The notes under the pieces are model-generated. The model saw only the letters and a list, made by a program, of their open reading frames with translations, searched no databases and had not been told where the DNA came from. 44,294 nucleotides of DNA, from NCBI GenBank assembly GCA_002335055.1, contig DDCH01000003.1:1-44294 (forward strand). Reading direction: 5' to 3'. This document shows, piece after piece, positions 6,567 through 14,821 of this stretch. Positions within the stretch are counted from its first letter, which is position 1, and each line of letters starts with the position of its first letter. The translations under genes and the position numbers were made by a program. This stretch comes from Sulfurimonas sp. UBA2011. Lineage in GTDB: Bacteria; Campylobacterota; Campylobacteria; Campylobacterales; Sulfurimonadaceae.

Positions 6567-8368
6567 TGAGTTTTTTACATCCAGAGTTTTTATACTATAT
6601 CTTAGTTCCAATGTTGATTCTTTTTGCCTTACTTCTGAGTAAAAAATCAACACAAGAGACTTACTTTAGTAGTGAGGTGATGGATAAATTAAGAGTTACA
6701 GTTAATACTTTAACACTGCATGTCCGTAACTGGCTCTTTTTAGGAGTGGGAGTTTTGATACTTATAGCTTTGAGTGGGCCTATAATAGATGAAGGAACTG
6801 TAGAAGTTAAAGCAAAAAGTGCTGACATAATGATCGCACTTGATATATCTGATTCGATGTTGGCTGAGGATGTTTACCCAAATCGTCTCAGACTTGCTAA
6901 ACAAAAAGCACTTGAGTTACTAAAACTAGCACCAACTGAGCGAATAGGAGTGATAGGATTTGCAAAAAACTCCTACCTTGTCTCTCCTCTTAGTTTTGAT
7001 AGTTATGCAGTTGCATTTTTACTAAGAGAACTCAGAACTGACTCTATAACAGAAAAAGGTACAAACTTTCTCTCTATGCTTAATGTTGTAGATAAGAGTA
7101 TCAAAAAAGAGTCTAAAAAATATTTACTTATTTTAAGTGATGGTGGAGATAAAAAAGATTTTAAAAATGAGATAACATTTGCAAATGAGAAAAATATAGT
7201 AGTTTTTGTTTTGGCTATAGGAACTACAAAAGGTGCACCTATTAAAAGAGCAGATGGTTCGTTTTTAAAACAAAATACAAAAATATTAATCTCAAAACTC
7301 AATGAAAATATCAGCACATTAGCAACTAAAACTGGTGGTGTTTATATACCTAGTGTAAATTCAAACACAGACATCAAAGCAATGCTCAGAGAAATAGAAG
7401 CAAAGAGCGAGAAAAAAGAGTTAAAGTCTCAAGAGATACAACGATATATCCCGCTTTTTTATTTTCCTCTAGGTTTAGCACTTTTTCTTTTACTCATTGC
7501 TACATCTTCTTTTGGTAAGAATTCAAAGAAAAATATAGCGACTGGACTCATGATGGTGTTTACATTTGCTCTAACACAAGATGTTCAAGCAGGAGTAACA
7601 GACTTTATGCTTTTAGATAAGGCGAAAAAAGCATATGAAACACAGGAGTATGAGAAGGCTGAATTCTTATATGAGAAGTACTCTAAAAAAAGTCAAAGTG
7701 CAGAAGTAGATTATAATATTGCTAATACACTGTATAAACAGAAAAAATATAAAAAAGCTCAAGAATTATATGAAAAGATTCATTTTGATGATGCACAAAA
7801 ACAGGCAAAAAACTATGCTAATCTTGGAAACTCTTATGTAAAATCTGAAACTGAAGAAGGACTTCAAAAAGCAGCCCAGGCTTTTGAAAAATCTTTGGAG
7901 ATAGAAGAAAATAAAGATGTAAGAGATAATCTTGAAGCAGTAAAAAAAGCAATAAAACAAAAAGAAGATAAAGAGAAAAATAAAAAAGACAAATCTGATA
8001 AAGATGAAAAGAAAGAGAAGTCTGATAAATCAGAGCAAAAAGATGAGTCTGAAGCTAAAAATAAAGACTCTAAAGATGATAAAAAATCAGATAAAAAAAG
8101 TGAAGACAAGAAAAAAGAGCAAGAAAAATCTCAAGACAAAAAGAACGAAGAACAAAAGAAAAAAGAAAAGACTAAAGAAAAGGCTAAAGAGCTCGAAAAT
8201 AATACTACTTCACAGCAACAGAGTCAGCTAAAAGACAAAAAAAATGTAATGAGTGATGAAGAAGAGAAAAAATGGTTAAAAAAGCTCTCTAAAAAGCAGA
8301 GTACTTTTCTTTATAGACTAAATGATGAGAATAAATTTGAGGATAACACAGATGAAAAACCTTGGTAA
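6566..8368 (+). CDS. BatB-type VWA protein fused to a TPR domain and a lysine/acidic tail
   Basis: 600 residues. The first part has two membrane segments (about 8-25 and 55-75), a VWA domain with complete MIDAS (D93, S95, S97 in DISDSM; TEKGTN; ILSDGG) and a helix near 293-312. A further hydrophobic stretch (KKNIATGLMMVFTFALTQDVQAG, about 320-340) resembles an internal signal sequence leading into BatC-like TPR repeats (about 344-460). Residues about 463-546 are almost only K, E, D, S, N and Q, and are likely disordered. The protein looks like a BatB-BatC fusion in which the TPR part lies in the periplasm. It is the intact counterpart of the fragment at 1217-1408. Confidence 0.87.
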   Translation: MSFLHPEFLYYILVPMLILFALLLSKKSTQETYFSSEVMDKLRVTVNTLTLHVRNWLFLGVGVLILIALSGPIIDEGTVEVKAKSADIMIALDISDSMLAEDVYPNRLRLAKQKALELLKLAPTERIGVIGFAKNSYLVSPLSFDSYAVAFLLRELRTDSITEKGTNFLSMLNVVDKSIKKESKKYLLILSDGGDKKDFKNEITFANEKNIVVFVLAIGTTKGAPIKRADGSFLKQNTKILISKLNENISTLATKTGGVYIPSVNSNTDIKAMLREIEAKSEKKELKSQEIQRYIPLFYFPLGLALFLLLIATSSFGKNSKKNIATGLMMVFTFALTQDVQAGVTDFMLLDKAKKAYETQEYEKAEFLYEKYSKKSQSAEVDYNIANTLYKQKKYKKAQELYEKIHFDDAQKQAKNYANLGNSYVKSETEEGLQKAAQAFEKSLEIEENKDVRDNLEAVKKAIKQKEDKEKNKKDKSDKDEKKEKSDKSEQKDESEAKNKDSKDDKKSDKKSEDKKKEQEKSQDKKNEEQKKKEKTKEKAKELENNTTSQQQSQLKDKKNVMSDEEEKKWLKKLSKKQSTFLYRLNDENKFEDNTDEKPW

Positions 8369-9785
8369 GATACTAATATTTTTAATACTTTTTTTAAATA
8401 CACTTCATGCCGGTGTAACAGCAAGTGTAACAGCAAGTGATGTGTATGTAGGAGATAGTATAAGCTATGTACTAAGTATCACGGGTTCAGATGTAGATAA
8501 ACCTACTATAAGTGATATATGTGGTAATGAGATCACAGCTACTGGTTCACAAACGAGTATTATATCAATGAACGGAGAGTATAAAAAGACTTATAGCCTT
8601 TCATATCAGTTTACACCTAAACAAAGCTGTACTGTAGATAAAGTAGCAGTTAACATTGATGGAAAAATTGAATACTCCAACAGTGTAGATGTAAATGTTC
8701 TCCAAAGAACTCAGGACTTGAATGGAGACTTTTTATTAGAGTTTGAGAGTTCCGCACAAGAGCTTTTTATAGGGGAACCATTTAGTCTTACCCTGCTACT
8801 TAAACAAAAAAGAGGTGCACAAGTAGTTGACAATAAATTTACAGCTCCAGAGTTTAAAGGTTTTTGGCTTAAGTCTGAATCCAAGCCTCAAAGAACGCAA
8901 GGTACTGAGTATCTGACTACGAAGGTTGTGTATGAGTTAGCACCACAAAGAGAAGGTAAGCTTAGTATAAAAGCAGCTGAGCTAAAAATTGCTTCAAGAA
9001 TTGGTGTAAATAATTGGAATGCTAGGAGTCCTCAAGTGAGATGGAGAACATACTATTCCAATGAGATAGATATCACAGTAAAAGCTCTCCCTTTTGATGT
9101 TAAAATCGTAGGTGATTTTACTATTGAAGCAAGTGTAGATAAACAAGAAATCAATCCAAATGAAGCACTTAATTTAAAGCTAGATATACAAGGTACAGGT
9201 AACTTTGAAGATATAGAGAATTTTAAACCCTTTATAGCTGATGTAAATATTTTTGATGAGAAAATACAATATTTAAAAAATAGCCTGAGCCAAAAGATTA
9301 TTTTTGTAAGTGAGCAAGATTTTACTATCCCTGCATTTGAACTAAAGTATTTTGATGTAAAGACACAAAAGATTAAAACTATACAAACTGAGCCAATAAA
9401 GATAAAGGTAAATGGTCATGTGTTAAAAAAAGAACTAAGTATAACTAGAGAGAAGCAAAGTACTCACGAAATGCTTGAGGGCACAACAAAGATAGAGATA
9501 GGAGAAAAGAATAATTATCTTTATATCTCTATAGCTTTTTTCTCAGGACTTCTAATGGGGATATTAGCCATCCTTTTTAAGAGCAAAGTGTCCTCTAGAA
9601 ATAGAAAAATATTTGATGTAAAAGATGAGAAAGTCTTACTCATTAAACTTATGCCTTATAAAGATAAGGATAAAAATGTTGAGGGTTTAGTGAGTGTTTT
9701 AGAAAATAATATTTACTCTAAAGAAAAAGTATTATTAGATAAGAAGAAATTAAAAGAAGTTATTAAAAAGTACGATATTTCTTAG
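8352..9785 (+). CDS. batD: BatD, secreted membrane-anchored Bat protein
   Basis: 477 residues from ATG 8352, chosen because GAGG lies about 9 bases upstream and because the protein then begins with a clean signal peptide (KNLGKILIFLILFLNTLHAG). A longer frame from 8322 would add ten polar residues before the signal. After cleavage it has immunoglobulin-like oxygen-tolerance domains, then a C-terminal membrane helix (about residues 390-415) and a short cytoplasmic tail. It overlaps the preceding gene by 17 bases. It ends convergently with tyrA, overlapping by four bases at a hairpin. Confidence 0.85.
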   Translation: MKNLGKILIFLILFLNTLHAGVTASVTASDVYVGDSISYVLSITGSDVDKPTISDICGNEITATGSQTSIISMNGEYKKTYSLSYQFTPKQSCTVDKVAVNIDGKIEYSNSVDVNVLQRTQDLNGDFLLEFESSAQELFIGEPFSLTLLLKQKRGAQVVDNKFTAPEFKGFWLKSESKPQRTQGTEYLTTKVVYELAPQREGKLSIKAAELKIASRIGVNNWNARSPQVRWRTYYSNEIDITVKALPFDVKIVGDFTIEASVDKQEINPNEALNLKLDIQGTGNFEDIENFKPFIADVNIFDEKIQYLKNSLSQKIIFVSEQDFTIPAFELKYFDVKTQKIKTIQTEPIKIKVNGHVLKKELSITREKQSTHEMLEGTTKIEIGEKNNYLYISIAFFSGLLMGILAILFKSKVSSRNRKIFDVKDEKVLLIKLMPYKDKDKNVEGLVSVLENNIYSKEKVLLDKKKLKEVIKKYDIS

Positions 9786-9798
9786 TCTAAAATATCGT
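9772..9798. terminator. hairpin over the convergent batD and tyrA stop codons
   Basis: ACGATATTT (9772-9780) and AAATATCGT (9790-9798) form a perfect 9-base stem around a 9-base loop. The loop contains the stop codons of both genes. It is AT-rich and no T-tract follows on either side, so it may be a weak bidirectional terminator or an RNA end protector. Confidence 0.4.
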
Positions 9799-10612
9799 GT
9801 AACTTGTTAGCATCAAGCATCTCTTGATGTACTTTGTCCCAGTCGTTACTTTCTATAGCACTCTTTAAGTGTGCTAACTCATCTTGAAAAATTGTTATAG
9901 ACTCTAAAAGGTTAGTTTTATTTTGTCTAAAGATATCTTCCCACATATAAGGTGAACTTTTTGCTAAACGACTCATAGAGCGGTATCCACCAGCAGCAAG
10001 TGCTAAAATATTATGTTTATTTTCTTGGCGCATGACCGTGTTAGCTATAGCATATGATACTGCATGGGGCATATGTGAGATAAATGCTGCATGTCTATCG
10101 TGTTCAACTGCACGCATGAAAGCTTGTCTCATGTTTAGAGATGAAAAAATCATTTTTGCTGTTTCTGCTTGATGTTTACCGCTATCTTCTAAGTCACAAA
10201 GTACTACAACCTTGTCTTCATAAAGTCCTTCTACTGCGGCAAGTGGACCAAAGTTTTCAGTACCTGTCATCGGGTGTGCTGCAACAAAGCTTTTACGAAT
10301 TTTAGCTGGAACACTTTGGACAATTTTTTCTTTAGTACTTCCAAGGTCAATGATAGTTGTCTCTTCACTAATATCTGTTAAGTCCTGGAGTGTTGCTATT
10401 AACCCATCAACGGGAATAGCTAAAAAGATAACATCACACTTTTTAACTTCAGCAAAACTGGCGATACTGTTTACAAGTCCTAACTTCATTGCTTGCTCGG
10501 TATGCTCTTCATTATGATCATATCCGACAATATCTGTGACATACTTTTTCTGTTTGAGACTCATGGCAAGAGAGCCACCCATCAGTCCAAGCCCAATTAT
10601 CGCTATTTTCAT
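9782..10612 (-). CDS. tyrA: prephenate dehydrogenase (tyrosine biosynthesis)
   Basis: 276 residues. It oxidatively decarboxylates prephenate to 4-hydroxyphenylpyruvate with NAD(P). The N-terminal Rossmann motif is G7-L-G9-L-M-G12, followed by HPMTGTENFGP (H113 and the conserved T/N substrate residues) and HMPHAVSYA. The start is ATG 10612: a longer frame to 10648 would begin upstream of the TATAAT box at 10640-10645, which rules it out. It is divergent from bamA; tyrA and bamA are also neighbours in Campylobacter jejuni, as I recall. Confidence 0.92.
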   Translation of the reverse strand: MKIAIIGLGLMGGSLAMSLKQKKYVTDIVGYDHNEEHTEQAMKLGLVNSIASFAEVKKCDVIFLAIPVDGLIATLQDLTDISEETTIIDLGSTKEKIVQSVPAKIRKSFVAAHPMTGTENFGPLAAVEGLYEDKVVVLCDLEDSGKHQAETAKMIFSSLNMRQAFMRAVEHDRHAAFISHMPHAVSYAIANTVMRQENKHNILALAAGGYRSMSRLAKSSPYMWEDIFRQNKTNLLESITIFQDELAHLKSAIESNDWDKVHQEMLDANKLHDILD

Positions 10613-10639
10613 ATTTAATCTTTTATTTTTATTTGTCAA

Positions 10640-10645
10640 ATTATA
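10640..10645 (-). promoter_or_regulatory. -10 box of tyrA
   Basis: TATAAT on the minus strand, in the context GTGTATAATTTG, 28 bases before the tyrA start. No clear -35. It supports the shorter tyrA start. Confidence 0.6.
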
Positions 10646-10721
10646 CACATTTTAATTTAAATCTAACAATATAACAAAATATTACTAGGGTCTATTTACT
10701 TACTATTAATCAGATTAAGGG

Positions 10722-10727
10722 TAAAAT
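10722..10727 (+). promoter_or_regulatory. -10 box of bamA
   Basis: TAAAAT in the context AAGGGTAAAATC, about 28 bases before the bamA ATG. A GGAAG ribosome binding site lies between. Confidence 0.5.
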
Positions 10728-10755
10728 CACTACTAATTTTAACCCTGGAAGTTCA

Positions 10756-13008
10756 ATGAAGATATTTTTACCCCTCTTTTTAGTATTTTTTACTCTTAAC
10801 CTTTTTGCACAAACACTCGACTCTATTAAATTTGAAGGAATAGTTCACATCTCTAAACCTGTTGCTCTACGAATGCTTACATTTGAAAAAGGTGATGAGA
10901 TAAATATGAAAATGGTAGATGATGCTATCAAAATATATTTTAAACAGGGTTATTTTAATGATATCTGGGTTGAATTAAATGGGGGAGACCTGACATTTTT
11001 CTTTAAAGAAAAAGCGATTATTTCACAGATTGAACTTAAAGGCTGGAAAGATAATGATGAAGAGATTCAAGATGCCGTTGTGCAGATTAAGAAAGGTTCT
11101 CTTTATGATGAAAAATTACTTCAAGATGCCAAAAAACGTATAATTGAAGCAATCTCTCAAGAAGGGAAACTTGATTCAGTGGTTGAAATCACAACAGAGT
11201 ACCTAGAAAATGGAAGTATAAAAGTCACCTTCATTGTAAATGAAGGTGAAGAAATAATCATCAATAAACTACAGTATAGTGGTGTTAAGGGCTTAGACCC
11301 TGATATGTTTGACTCTGTAATCGCAAATAAAGAACATGATTTTATGGGTTGGTTTTGGGGTCAAAATGATGGAAAAATGAGTTTAGCTGATTTAGCCTAT
11401 GATAACCTCAGAATTCGAGACCTTTATATGCAGAACGGTTACTTGGACGCAAAGATTAAGGAACCATTTGTACGTGTAAACTTTAACCACTATACAGCAG
11501 ATATGAGTTATCAAATAAAAGAAGGTGAAGTATATACTATTGGGAAAGTGATATTAGCACAATCAAAACAGGTTGTAGATGATGCACTACTTCGAAGTAT
11601 TATCTCTCTTAGAGAAGGTGAAGTCTTTAATATCAAGGCTTTTCGTGAAGATGCAGAGAAAATTAAAACACTTATAGCAGATAGAAGTTACGCTTTTGTT
11701 CAGGTTGTACCAGATTTAAAGAAAAACAAAGAAGATCAAACCGTTGAAGTGATTTTTAAAATAACACCAGGTGATAGGGTACGAATAAGAAATGTAGTTA
11801 TCTCAGGAAATACAAGAACACTAGATAGAATTATCAGACGTGAACTCTATCTTGGACCGGGTGATATGTACTCTTTAACTGACCTAAAGGATTCTCGTAA
11901 CTCTTTAGGACGTTTAGGGTACTTTGAAGGTACAACTATAGAAGAAAAACGTGTAAACAATCAAACCATGGATCTTGTTGTAAAACTCAAAGAAGTTCCA
12001 ACGGGTAATGTACAACTCGGTGGTGGATATGGGTCTTTTGGTGGTATTTTAATAAGTGTTGGTGTAAACGATAGAAATGTCTGGGGTTCTGGAATCAACT
12101 TGGGTCTAAAAGCTGAAAAGTCAGAAACTACAGAATCTTACTCATTTAATGTCTCTAACAATAGACTAAACGATAGTGACTTTAGTGGAAATTTTTCAAT
12201 CTATACTTCCGCATTTGATTATAATGACTATTCAGTAGCTTCAGAGGGTATTAGCATCGGGACGGGACATAGGTTTTCTCGTTATATTAGTGGGTACCTA
12301 GGGTATGGCTTCTCAAGTAATGCATATACATTTGATGATACTATTGATTTAAATGTTACAGATACTTTTTACTTTGAAGATTACACAAAAAGTGGTATAA
12401 CTATTAGTGCGAAATGGGATGATACTGATGACTTTTATCTAGCTCGTCATGGTTTTAACCTTTCACAAAGTTTTGAGAAAGCGGGACTCGGTGCTGAGGC
12501 AAACTATATGAAGTCTAGAACTGATTTTGGAAAGTATATGGGACTTGAAGAGTATATAGGATTTGATGCCATCTTTAGATACAAAGCTAGACTTAATGTT
12601 CTTGTAGATAGTGGTTATATCCCTTTAGCAGAGAAGTTCTACATGGGTGGAATAGGTAGTGTTAGAGGGTACCAGGCATACTCTTTATCTCCTGTTATTA
12701 CTGATGATAGTGGTACCGTAAGACGAATTGGTGGTGAAAAAACATTTTCAAACTCTTTAGAGATGAGTATCCCACTTGTTCCGAAGGCAAAAATGCGCGT
12801 AGTATTCTTTGTGGACTGGGGATTTATAGGGGATGATTCTATTACGGATATCTCTCGTGGTGGTTATGGAGCAGGACTAGAGTGGTTCTCGCCTGTAGGG
12901 CCTATTCAGCTTATGTTCTCGTCACCATTAAATGTGAACGATGGTAATATAGCGGGACAAGATGATAAGGTGTCTAGCTTTGACTTTACAATGGGACAAA
13001 GATTTTAA
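10756..13008 (+). CDS. bamA: outer membrane assembly factor BamA (Omp85)
   Basis: 750 residues. It inserts beta-barrel proteins into the outer membrane. A signal peptide (KIFLPLFLVFFTLNLFAQ) is followed by about 400 residues of POTRA repeats, with typical V-x-G-N-x-R-T (VISGNTRTLDRIIRRE) near residue 350, then a C-terminal barrel. The barrel has the conserved VRGY (about residue 637, in GGIGSVRGY) of loop 6 and ends in a phenylalanine (GQRF), the usual recognition signature. The length is normal for the family. It has its own promoter and ends convergently with the phosphatase gene, overlapping by four bases. Confidence 0.95.
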   Translation: MKIFLPLFLVFFTLNLFAQTLDSIKFEGIVHISKPVALRMLTFEKGDEINMKMVDDAIKIYFKQGYFNDIWVELNGGDLTFFFKEKAIISQIELKGWKDNDEEIQDAVVQIKKGSLYDEKLLQDAKKRIIEAISQEGKLDSVVEITTEYLENGSIKVTFIVNEGEEIIINKLQYSGVKGLDPDMFDSVIANKEHDFMGWFWGQNDGKMSLADLAYDNLRIRDLYMQNGYLDAKIKEPFVRVNFNHYTADMSYQIKEGEVYTIGKVILAQSKQVVDDALLRSIISLREGEVFNIKAFREDAEKIKTLIADRSYAFVQVVPDLKKNKEDQTVEVIFKITPGDRVRIRNVVISGNTRTLDRIIRRELYLGPGDMYSLTDLKDSRNSLGRLGYFEGTTIEEKRVNNQTMDLVVKLKEVPTGNVQLGGGYGSFGGILISVGVNDRNVWGSGINLGLKAEKSETTESYSFNVSNNRLNDSDFSGNFSIYTSAFDYNDYSVASEGISIGTGHRFSRYISGYLGYGFSSNAYTFDDTIDLNVTDTFYFEDYTKSGITISAKWDDTDDFYLARHGFNLSQSFEKAGLGAEANYMKSRTDFGKYMGLEEYIGFDAIFRYKARLNVLVDSGYIPLAEKFYMGGIGSVRGYQAYSLSPVITDDSGTVRRIGGEKTFSNSLEMSIPLVPKAKMRVVFFVDWGFIGDDSITDISRGGYGAGLEWFSPVGPIQLMFSSPLNVNDGNIAGQDDKVSSFDFTMGQRF

Positions 13009-14477
13009 GAGTTAAAAATAATCTTAAATTTCTTTTCTAAAGGTTCTAGCTTTTTTAGATTGTCTTGTGCAAGATAGAGATTCTTTTTACTTGATACTTT
13101 TAATGTATTATCTTCAAAACTTAAAGAGAAGTCTATATTTTTAGGTCTATGACTCAGTAAAGTGATACTTAGAGAGAGTAGATAAGTTAAGACTTTTGTA
13201 GTTTCTTCGTCTGGTAATAAATCACTATATTTTTGTAAATGACTTTTAGATGGTAGTTTGTCATTAGCATACCTACAAAGTGTCGCTATAAGTGTATTAC
13301 TCTCGTGTGTAAACCCATACTCTAAAGCATTCTGTATAAGATAATAAGCATGTTTATTTTGAGAGTAAAAGTGGATATTACTTCCTATTGGGTAAAGCTT
13401 GGCTCCAAGTGCTAACTCATATCTATACTTTTTATTTATTCCAAAGTATTCAGCACTAAGGTCAAATAGTTTTTTACTTAAAAAACTAAGTTGTGTTGAA
13501 AAAGTAGTATCACCGACATGGCTATCAAGAAGATACTTTACACAACAATTATAGTTATGTGGGAACTTATGTTGGGAGTTTCTAAGTAAGTCTGCTAAAA
13601 AGACACCTTCTCTTATCCCCACCCCACTTGTAACAATCTTTTTAAATGCTATTTTTTTAAGTAGACGTTGGAGAATAAGCGTTCCAGGTCTTATCACATC
13701 ATAACGGTTAGCTTTAATGTGAAGAGCCTCAAGTTGCGAGTCTGTTTTAGTCGCTAGTACCTCACTCGTAAAAGCAGAGAGTTTATCCAAGGAGTAACTA
13801 TAGGCATGTGTTTTACTCAGAGGATAAGACTCTTGTTTCATAATGGCACTTGAGAGTGCTCTAAAAGTGCCACCAATTCCTATAAGAGTTTTATATGCTG
13901 TGCTTGGAAGTTTTTGGAGTTCTTTATCTATATACTTAATAGCACCATCTATGTCAGCAGAGTCAAAATAAAGCTCTTTAAGACGTATAGTACCTAAGTC
14001 TAATGATATAGTATCATTAACTGTTGTATCGTCGATTGAGCTAAACTCTGTTGAGCCACCACCAATATCAATACTTAAAGCATTTGTCTGTTTTGGAAGT
14101 AGGGCAGCACAGGAGAGAGCACCTAAGTATGCTTCTTTTTCTCCACTAATAATTTTAATACTAAGCCCAAGTTTATCTTTGACTTTTTTTAGAAACTCTT
14201 TAGCATTTGGGGCATCACGCAGTGCAGAAGTTGCAACACAGAGAAGTTTTCTTGTTTTAAAAGATTGAGCGATTTTTATAAAATCATGCAGAGCATCAAA
14301 AGTACGTTGCATTGGAAGCGCTTGAAGTTTACCTTCAAACTTGTATGCATTTTCAGATATTCGAACTTTACTTTTTTCTTCATGTAAGAGGTGGAAGGCA
14401 TAACGAGAGGTCCTTTCATAAACAGCCATTCTAATAGAATTAGAACCTATGTCAATAACAGCGACTCTCTTTGCCAA
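13005..14477 (-). CDS. Ppx/GppA-family exopolyphosphatase / guanosine pentaphosphatase
   Basis: 490 residues with the acetate/sugar kinase-Hsp70-actin fold. Seen motifs: AVIDIGSNSIRMAVYE at the N-terminus (phosphate 1 loop), ISGEKEAYLGA, SIDIGGGSTEF (phosphate 2) and IGIGGTFRALSSA. A C-terminal helical half of about 190 residues matches the long form of the family. Members degrade polyphosphate or pppGpp; the sequence does not say which. It lies 4 bases downstream of the ferredoxin gene and is probably co-transcribed with it, as in C. jejuni as I recall. Confidence 0.87.
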   Translation of the reverse strand: MAKRVAVIDIGSNSIRMAVYERTSRYAFHLLHEEKSKVRISENAYKFEGKLQALPMQRTFDALHDFIKIAQSFKTRKLLCVATSALRDAPNAKEFLKKVKDKLGLSIKIISGEKEAYLGALSCAALLPKQTNALSIDIGGGSTEFSSIDDTTVNDTISLDLGTIRLKELYFDSADIDGAIKYIDKELQKLPSTAYKTLIGIGGTFRALSSAIMKQESYPLSKTHAYSYSLDKLSAFTSEVLATKTDSQLEALHIKANRYDVIRPGTLILQRLLKKIAFKKIVTSGVGIREGVFLADLLRNSQHKFPHNYNCCVKYLLDSHVGDTTFSTQLSFLSKKLFDLSAEYFGINKKYRYELALGAKLYPIGSNIHFYSQNKHAYYLIQNALEYGFTHESNTLIATLCRYANDKLPSKSHLQKYSDLLPDEETTKVLTYLLSLSITLLSHRPKNIDFSLSFEDNTLKVSSKKNLYLAQDNLKKLEPLEKKFKIIFNS

Positions 14478-14481
14478 AAAC

Positions 14482-14733
14482 TTACTCTTCTAGTTCTAAA
14501 TTTTTTGCTTTAAACAGAAGTTCTGCAATAGATTCAACATTATCTTTATCTGGTACGAAACAGTCAACAGGGCATACAGAGATACATGCTGGTTCGTCAT
14601 ATACACCTACACATTCAGTACAGCGATCTGGATCAACGTAGTAAATTGGGTCTCCCTCTTCGATAGCCATAGTTGGACATTCTTCTCGACATGCATCACA
14701 TGCTATACATTCGTCATTAATTAATAGAGCCAT
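14482..14733 (-). CDS. 2[4Fe-4S] ferredoxin, YfhL/FdxB type
   Basis: 83 residues. Two cluster motifs are seen: C9, C12, C15 with C19-P, and C38, C41, C50 with C54-P, plus an extra C58. The 8-residue gap between C41 and C50 is the hallmark of the Allochromatium-type (YfhL/FdxB) 2[4Fe-4S] ferredoxins. It serves as a low-potential electron carrier in the cytoplasm; the partner is unknown. The ribosome binding site is TAAGG. It heads a short unit with the Ppx/GppA gene. Confidence 0.93.
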   Translation of the reverse strand: MALLINDECIACDACREECPTMAIEEGDPIYYVDPDRCTECVGVYDEPACISVCPVDCFVPDKDNVESIAELLFKAKNLELEE

Positions 14734-14763
14734 TCAAAAACCTTATATTTGTACTTAAATTTA

Positions 14764-14769
14764 TTTATA
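14764..14769 (-). promoter_or_regulatory. candidate -10 box of the ferredoxin gene
   Basis: TATAAA on the minus strand about 31 bases before the ferredoxin ATG. No -35 is visible. Confidence 0.35.
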
Positions 14770-14782
14770 TGCCGATTTATAA

Positions 14783-14821
14783 CTAAATAAAGCTTCAGTA
14801 AGTTTTAAATGCTTTATTTAG
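14783..14821 (-). terminator. inverted repeat at the end of the histidine kinase gene
   Basis: CTAAATAAAGC and GCTTTATTTAG (plus-strand 14783-14793 and 14811-14821) are perfect 11-base arms with a 17-base spacer. On the minus strand the first arm contains the kinase TAA stop, and a TTAGTTAT stretch follows the second arm. It could act as a weak terminator between kinase and ferredoxin, or as an attenuator or operator in front of the ferredoxin gene. Confidence 0.4.

Noticed and set aside
8004..8231. A lysine-rich 75-codon frame and the repetitive look of 7950-8230 as tandem repeats
   Set aside because: The frame is a shifted reading of the charged tail of the BatB-type protein; the DNA is low-complexity from Lys/Glu/Asp codons and has no regular repeat unit.
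10613..10755. A regulatory RNA in the tyrA-bamA intergenic region
   Set aside because: The region is AT-rich and is explained by two divergent -10 boxes; no stable structure is apparent by eye.
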